From: JAGVXH01 sp043810285
GTDB taxonomy: Archaea > Nanobdellota > Nanobdellia > Pacearchaeales > GW2011-AR1
Reading direction: 5' to 3'
DNA: 9,679 bases
NCBI GenBank assembly: GCA_043810285.1
Contig: JBDROH010000001.1
Location: forward strand, 1-9,679
The notes under the pieces were generated by a model, which had not been told where the DNA came from, did no database searches, and worked only from the letters and a program-made list of their open reading frames with translations. Shown here in pieces: positions 6,173 through 9,679 of this stretch. Both the position numbers and the translations under genes were made by a program. Each line of letters starts with the position of its first letter. Position 1 is the first letter of the stretch.

Positions 6173-8494
6173 CTAGCCAGTATAACTTCTAGAACCATCT
6201 CCTAAAGCTGCTCTCGCACTCTTGAGATACCTTGATTCTACTTGTTGATATCTTTGTTGGTCTGACTTTGATACTGACGGTAAAACTTTCTCCATTGCTT
6301 TGTCAAAAAATTCTTTTGTAACTTGTTTTGTTTCAATGTCTTCTCGAAGTGCGAGCATCGCCGCTTCTCTTACTAATGATTCAATATCTGCTCCGGTATA
6401 CCCTTCTGTTTCCTCCGCTAATTTATCTAAATTTACTGATTTGTTAAGAGGCATGTTCTTTGTGTGGATTTTTAATATTTGTAATCTTCCTTCTTTTTCT
6501 GGAACTGGAACATAGACAATTCGGTCGAAACGTCCTGGACGCATTAGCGCTGGGTCTAACATATCAGGTCTATTTGTTGCTCCGATAACGATAACATTTG
6601 TAAGATTTTCTATCCCATCCATTTCTGCTAGCAATTGATTGAGAACGTTTTCAGTTACTTTCGCTCCACCTCCGTATGATTGTCCTCGCTTTCCTGCAAG
6701 GGAATCTATCTCGTCAAAGAAAACTATGCATGGTGAAACTTGTCTTGCCCGCTCGAATATTTTTCTAATTCCTTCTTCGGATTTCCCGACCCACATACTC
6801 AATAAACTTGGACCTTTTACCTGAATGAAATTTGCTTCGGATTCGTTGGCTACTGCCTTAGCTAAAAGAGTTTTACCTGTCCCAGGAGGTCCGTAAAGTA
6901 AAACGCCTTTTGGAGGGCTTATTCCCATTCGTGTAAATGATGCTGGAAATTTTAATGGCCATTCTACTGCTTCTTTTAAATCTCGTTTGACTGCATCAAT
7001 TCCGCCGATATCTTCCCATTTTGTATTCGGAGTTTCTACAAGAACTTCTCGCATTGCTGAAGGTCTTACGACTTTTAATGCTTCATCAAAATCTTTTTGT
7101 GAAACTCTCAATTCCTCTAATACTTTTTGAGGAATTTCTTCATCTTCTTCAAGATTAAATTTAGGTAGGTTTCTTCGGAGAACAATCATTGCAGCTTCCT
7201 TTGCTAAGGAATTAATATCTGCTCCGACAAAACCATGGGTCTTTGATGCTAACTCCTCAAGATTTACTTTGTTTGTTAAGGGCATTCCTCGAGTATGAAT
7301 TTTTAAAATAGAGAGTCTTCCAGCCTTATCGGGAACAGAGATTTCTACTTCTCGGTCGAAACGTCCTGGACGTCTTAGTGCAGGGTCTAGAGAATTAGGA
7401 CGATTTGTTGCTCCTATAACTACGACCTTTCCACGAGACTTTAATCCGTCCATCATAGTTAATAATTGTGAAACTACTCTTCGCTCAACCTCCCCACCAG
7501 TATCTTCTCGCTTTGGTGCGAGAGAATCTATTTCATCTATGAAAATAATTGAAGGTGCATTTTTTTCTGCGTCCTCGAAAATCTCTCGAATTTTCTTTTC
7601 AGATTCTCCGTAAAATTTGGACATAATTTCTGGGCCGTTTAGTAATATGAAATGTGCTTCGGATTCGTTGGCGACGGCTTTTGCTAAGAGAGTTTTACCC
7701 GTTCCTGGAGGTCCATAAAGTAAGACTCCTTTTGGAGGTTCTATTCCTAATCTTGAGAAAATCTCTGGTCGCTTCAATGGGAGCTCAACCATTTCTCTAA
7801 CTTTCTTAACTTCTTCTTTTAGTCCTCCAATATCCTCATAAGTTATTTGGGGAATTGATTCTTCTGAAATATCTACAGCCTTAGGACTTAGAATTATTTC
7901 TGTGTTTTCGGTGATGATGCAAGGCTGGGGAGGGTTTGTTGAAACAATTGCGAACCTAACCTGAGTTAGTCCTCCAGACATTCCTCCAAAGCCCATTTGA
8001 TTAAAAATTTCTCCCATATCTCCTCCGAATAGATCTCCGAATCCTTCTGACATTATGTCTTGTCGACGCTGAGTTCCACCCATAACTACTATGTCTCCTT
8101 TTATAACTGGCTTTCCTAAAAGTCCTCTTTTAAAATTTTCAGGGTCACCTTGAACCCGAATACCTTGTTGGGCGGGAGCAATTGTTATTTTCTTTGCTTC
8201 TTTTATCCTTGCCTTTTTAATTTCTACTTGTTCTCCAATTCCAGTCTTAGAATTCTTTCTAGCTATACCGTCCATTCGAATAATTTCTTCACCCATATCT
8301 GCAGGGTATGCTCTGTCCACAATAGAATAAGTTTCTCTGCCTCCTTTTATAAAAATAATATCTCCTCTTTCAATTTGGAGTTCTCTCATTAAATCTGTGT
8401 CAATTCGGACTACCCCCTTGTATGCGTCATCTTGTAATGCTTCGACAACTCTTAGTTTGATTGTACCGTTTGATTCTTCTTTTTTCTTTACCAT
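6173..8494 (-). CDS. cdc48: Cdc48/p97/VAT-type AAA+ ATPase with a G/F/M-rich insertion in its N-domain
   Basis: Hexameric unfoldase that threads proteins through two stacked ATPase rings. The 773 residues hold an N-domain (about 10-205: double-psi barrel, then Nc barrel), D1 (about 215-475) and D2 (about 488-740). Walker A GPPGTGKT lies at 261-268 and 535-542. Walker B is IIFIDEID (316-323) and IVFFDEID (590-597). The arginine-finger segments are RRPGRFD (374-380) and MRPGRFD (651-657). Pore loops are KFYGES (293-298) and MWVGKS (567-572), so both rings look competent. Unusual is a Gly/Phe/Met-rich insert at about 148-175 between strands of the Nc barrel. The end (SRSYTG) does not form a strict hydrophobic-Tyr-X proteasome-docking tail. 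The start overlaps the regulator gene upstream by 7 bp; GGGAGG lies 17 nt before the ATG, farther than usual. It is co-oriented with grpE-dnaK-dnaJ, which suggests joint work on misfolded proteins. Confidence 0.96.
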   Translation of the reverse strand: MVKKKEESNGTIKLRVVEALQDDAYKGVVRIDTDLMRELQIERGDIIFIKGGRETYSIVDRAYPADMGEEIIRMDGIARKNSKTGIGEQVEIKKARIKEAKKITIAPAQQGIRVQGDPENFKRGLLGKPVIKGDIVVMGGTQRRQDIMSEGFGDLFGGDMGEIFNQMGFGGMSGGLTQVRFAIVSTNPPQPCIITENTEIILSPKAVDISEESIPQITYEDIGGLKEEVKKVREMVELPLKRPEIFSRLGIEPPKGVLLYGPPGTGKTLLAKAVANESEAHFILLNGPEIMSKFYGESEKKIREIFEDAEKNAPSIIFIDEIDSLAPKREDTGGEVERRVVSQLLTMMDGLKSRGKVVVIGATNRPNSLDPALRRPGRFDREVEISVPDKAGRLSILKIHTRGMPLTNKVNLEELASKTHGFVGADINSLAKEAAMIVLRRNLPKFNLEEDEEIPQKVLEELRVSQKDFDEALKVVRPSAMREVLVETPNTKWEDIGGIDAVKRDLKEAVEWPLKFPASFTRMGISPPKGVLLYGPPGTGKTLLAKAVANESEANFIQVKGPSLLSMWVGKSEEGIRKIFERARQVSPCIVFFDEIDSLAGKRGQSYGGGAKVTENVLNQLLAEMDGIENLTNVIVIGATNRPDMLDPALMRPGRFDRIVYVPVPEKEGRLQILKIHTKNMPLNKSVNLDKLAEETEGYTGADIESLVREAAMLALREDIETKQVTKEFFDKAMEKVLPSVSKSDQQRYQQVESRYLKSARAALGDGSRSYTG

Positions 8495-8826
8495 TTGAAA
8501 TTTAGTGATAGCCTCCCGAAATCTTCCATACAGAGATTGACCATTTCGTTCATGTGTTTCTCTTGTTCGTTCATGAAATCTATGATTTCTCGAGGGATTG
8601 ATACAGCGTAACTGTTCCCTATATATCTAAGTTTTACTTGAAAGTTTTTTTTCTTGAGGCTTTGAAAATCTCCATATTCTTTTAAATCTTCTGGGTGGAT
8701 AATTTGATTTCTACAATCTTCGCATTTTACCGTTCTAAGATGAAAGCCATTTTTTTCTATCGTCGAGGATTTCATTTTTTTCCCACAATCTTTGCAAATG
8801 ATGATGTTATCAAATATATCTGACAT
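8488..8826 (-). CDS. Zinc-ribbon/AbrB-like DNA-binding protein, probable operon autoregulator
   Basis: Small (112 residues) two-part protein. The N-terminus is a zinc ribbon with CxxC at Cys11/Cys14 and Cys35/Cys38. The C-terminal part (about 62-112) reads FQVKLRYIGNSYAVSIPREII, a good match to the AbrB/MazE/SpoVT swapped-hairpin fold, ending in FGRLSLNFKW. AbrB-fold dimers bind DNA, so a transcription factor is the best guess; an antitoxin is less likely, as no toxin gene is adjacent. It is the first gene of the chaperone operon and its stop overlaps the cdc48 start by 7 bp. A TATA box sits 26 bp before the ATG, and two GTGTATAC copies lie between them, suggesting autorepression. Zinc binding could make it sensitive to redox or metal stress. 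The domains are visible; the function is inferred. Confidence 0.72.
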   Translation of the reverse strand: MSDIFDNIIICKDCGKKMKSSTIEKNGFHLRTVKCEDCRNQIIHPEDLKEYGDFQSLKKKNFQVKLRYIGNSYAVSIPREIIDFMNEQEKHMNEMVNLCMEDFGRLSLNFKW

Positions 8827-8847
8827 GTGTATACATCAAGTGTATAC
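8827..8847. promoter_or_regulatory. Paired GTGTATAC operator candidate for the chaperone operon
   Basis: GTGTATAC occurs at 8827-8834 and 8840-8847 as direct copies 13 bp apart, each with the self-complementary core GTATAC. TGTATACA at 8828-8835 is a full 8-bp palindrome. The pair fills the space between the regulator's ATG and its TATA box. Binding there would block polymerase recruitment. A degenerate third copy, TGTATAAA, begins at 8876. The obvious ligand is the AbrB-like product of the first gene, but this is inference. Confidence 0.5.
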
Positions 8848-8856
8848 TTTATAAAG
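8848..8856 (-). promoter_or_regulatory. TATA box of the chaperone operon
   Basis: CTTTATAAA, read on the minus strand, is centred 26 bp upstream of the regulator's start codon (8826), giving a leaderless transcript for the five-gene operon. It is one of the clearest archaeal promoters in the window. Confidence 0.6.
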
Positions 8857-8922
8857 TTTTCTGAAGTTTTGGCTTGTATAAACCTAACTAGATTTTACAA
8901 ATAAATTGATTACAAGATAAAG

Positions 8923-8932
8923 TATTATAAAG
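8923..8932 (+). promoter_or_regulatory. TATA box of the signal peptidase gene
   Basis: TATTATAAAG is centred 25-26 bp before the ATG at 8953. It supports that ATG over the in-frame TTG at 8938, which would lie upstream of the expected transcript start. The box faces away from the chaperone operon promoter within a 126-bp divergent intergenic region. Confidence 0.55.
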
Positions 8933-8952
8933 GGAATTTGTTTTTATTTTCT

Positions 8953-9534
8953 ATGAACAATCTTAAGAGATATTGGGAAAAGTTTTGGAATTTTTTGCAT
9001 GAAGACAGTTGGATTTCTTTTGCTGTTACATTGTTGTTAGCATTTATTATTATAAAATTTGTTTTTTTCTCTGGGCTTTCTTTTGTAACTGGGACAAGTT
9101 TACCGTTAGTAATTGTTGAGAGCTGTTCGATGTATCACCACGAGGCAGGATTTGAGAAGATATTTGAAAGTTCAGTTTACGAAGATTATGGGATAACATT
9201 AGAAGATACTTCGGATTGGGATTTCAAGAATGGTATTAACAAAGGGGATATGATTTTTGTCGTTGCTGCAGATAATATTAAAATTGGGGATGTGATTATT
9301 TTTAATGGAGGCACTACTAATCCATTAATTCATCGAGTTATCCAAGTTGAAGATACCTATTCTACGAAAGGAGATAATTATAAGACAAATTCTAAACAGT
9401 TACTTTCTGAGAAAGTTATAGAAGAAGATAGAATTATTGGAAAGGCGTTGTTTAAGGTGCCTGTAATTGGTTGGACGAAGTTGATTTTTTTTGAATGGAC
9501 GCGAGTCCCAAATGATAGAGGTTTGTGTAAATAA
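8953..9534 (+). CDS. Type I signal peptidase, archaeal/ER (Sec11-like) type
   Basis: Membrane protease that cleaves signal peptides from exported proteins. The 193-residue protein has a short cytoplasmic N-terminus, a transmembrane helix at about 20-42, and the conserved boxes in order: LPLVIVESCSM with nucleophile Ser59, GDMIFV (98-103), GDVIIF (112-117), IHRV with general-base His127, TKGDN with Asp141, and IGKALFKVPVIGW (162-174). Histidine in place of the bacterial catalytic lysine marks the archaeal/ER class. The last ~30 residues are hydrophobic enough (VIGWTKLIFFEW) for a membrane-associated end. Box B has Cys58 where the family usually has Gly or Asp before the nucleophile. I chose the ATG at 8953 because it lies at the leaderless distance from a TATA box; a longer TTG start would add five residues. 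The stop lies only 4 bp before the right repeat arm. Confidence 0.88.
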   Translation: MNNLKRYWEKFWNFLHEDSWISFAVTLLLAFIIIKFVFFSGLSFVTGTSLPLVIVESCSMYHHEAGFEKIFESSVYEDYGITLEDTSDWDFKNGINKGDMIFVVAADNIKIGDVIIFNGGTTNPLIHRVIQVEDTYSTKGDNYKTNSKQLLSEKVIEEDRIIGKALFKVPVIGWTKLIFFEWTRVPNDRGLCK

Positions 9535-9584
9535 TTAGCAGTATCTCCGCACATGATTAATTACTTCTAAATTACTCCAAAAGA

Positions 9585-9594
9585 TTTATAAATA
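9585..9594 (+). promoter_or_regulatory. TATA box for the outward-reading frame, right arm
   Basis: TTTATAAATA is centred 26-27 bp before the ATG at 9616. It is the mirror copy of the box at 84-93 and supports the start of the partial gene that leaves the window. Confidence 0.45.
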
Positions 9595-9599
9595 TAACC

Positions 9600-9612
9600 T
9601 ATCTAATAGATA
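9600..9612. promoter_or_regulatory. Operator-like palindrome in the right repeat arm
   Basis: TATCTA-A-TAGATA lies between the TATA box and the ATG at 9616. It is the mirror of 66-78. Its position resembles that of the GTGTATAC pair in front of the chaperone operon, suggesting a repressor site for the outward gene; not demonstrated. Confidence 0.3.
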
Positions 9613-9615
9613 AGT

Positions 9616-9679
9616 ATGAAAAGGGTCAAGATAATTGAAAAATCAACACTCATATTAAAAGGAATAAAATGTTTTGTCG
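9616..9679 (+). CDS. 5' fragment of an unidentified protein, running off the right edge
   Basis: Open frame from an ATG encoding MKRVKIIEKSTLILKGIKCFV, cut by the window end. The promoter layout (TATA box at the leaderless distance, palindrome between) supports a genuine start. It is identical, as far as both can be read, to the fragment at 1-62 on the other strand. The family cannot be named from 21 residues. If the full gene proves to be a transposase, the repeat is an insertion sequence end. Confidence 0.4.
   Translation, partial: MKRVKIIEKSTLILKGIKCFV

Larger units (their letters stand above)
9539..9677. repeat. Right arm of the perfect 139-bp terminal inverted repeat
   Basis: Exact reverse complement of 1-139. 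The inner boundary is sharp: identity stops at 9538/140, and the flanking DNA on the two sides is unrelated (end of the signal peptidase gene here, upstream region of the methyltransferase there). Two further bases lie to the right (9678-9679), so the repeat may continue beyond the left window edge. The inner end begins CAGTATCTCCGCACATG, the end that would be the terminus if this is a mobile element. Confidence 0.95.

Noticed and set aside
6523..7740. Near-identical DNA blocks in cdc48 (6826-6911 against 7651-7740, and CGGTCGAAACGTCCTGGACG twice)
   Set aside because: They are the matching Walker A and arginine-finger regions of D1 and D2, expected from the ancient internal duplication of the family.
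8488..8826. AbrB-fold protein as a MazE-type antitoxin
   Set aside because: No small toxin gene lies next to it; its neighbours are cdc48 and a divergent signal peptidase, and the added zinc ribbon is better explained by a regulator.
8938..8952. TTG start giving the signal peptidase five extra residues
   Set aside because: It would lie upstream of the transcript start predicted from the TATA box at 8923-8932, and the ATG at 8953 fits both spacing and family N-terminus.

Overview
The window looks like archaeal chromosome, most likely from a small-genome DPANN archaeon of the Woesearchaeota/Pacearchaeota kind; that placement is inferred from gene content, not from a marker tree. The evidence is a type II (archaeal/eukaryotic) methionine aminopeptidase, a two-AAA-domain Cdc48/VAT ATPase, a Ser-His signal peptidase of the archaeal/ER type, AT-rich DNA, and TATA boxes about 26 bp upstream of start codons (leaderless transcripts). 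A bacterial-type DnaK-DnaJ-GrpE set sits among these genes; archaeal Hsp70 systems are generally regarded as acquired from bacteria.

Layout. Positions 1-139 and 9539-9677 are a perfect inverted repeat. Each copy carries a promoter, an operator-like palindrome and the first ~20 codons of a gene reading out of the window. Inside the repeat come, on the + strand, a NOL1/NOP2/Sun RNA m5C methyltransferase (226-1239), its detached PUA-like RNA-binding partner (1236-1769, ATGA overlap) and methionine aminopeptidase (1844-2746). The aminopeptidase meets, tail to tail with a 4-bp gap, a minus-strand chaperone operon (8826 down to 2751) in the order zinc-ribbon/AbrB regulator, cdc48, grpE, dnaK, dnaJ. 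Divergent from the regulator is a type I signal peptidase (8953-9534). The window has no rRNA, tRNA or CRISPR that I can see, and no gene-free stretch above about 230 bp.

How the genes fit together. The right-hand half is a protein quality-control module: an unfoldase (Cdc48) co-transcribed with a full Hsp70 cycle (DnaK, J-protein, nucleotide exchange factor) and apparently controlled by its own first gene, which has a paired GTGTATAC motif between its TATA box and start codon. No ClpB, HrcA or CIRCE element is present in the window. Most notable, the Cdc48 N-domain carries a Gly/Phe/Met-rich insertion with an FGGD..EIF motif that resembles the G/F linker (FGGD...DIF) of the DnaJ at the other end of the same operon. 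This suggests, as an inference, that Cdc48 is physically as well as transcriptionally linked to DnaK here and may do the disaggregase job that ClpB does in bacteria. The left-hand genes are ordinary RNA-modification and protein-maturation functions.
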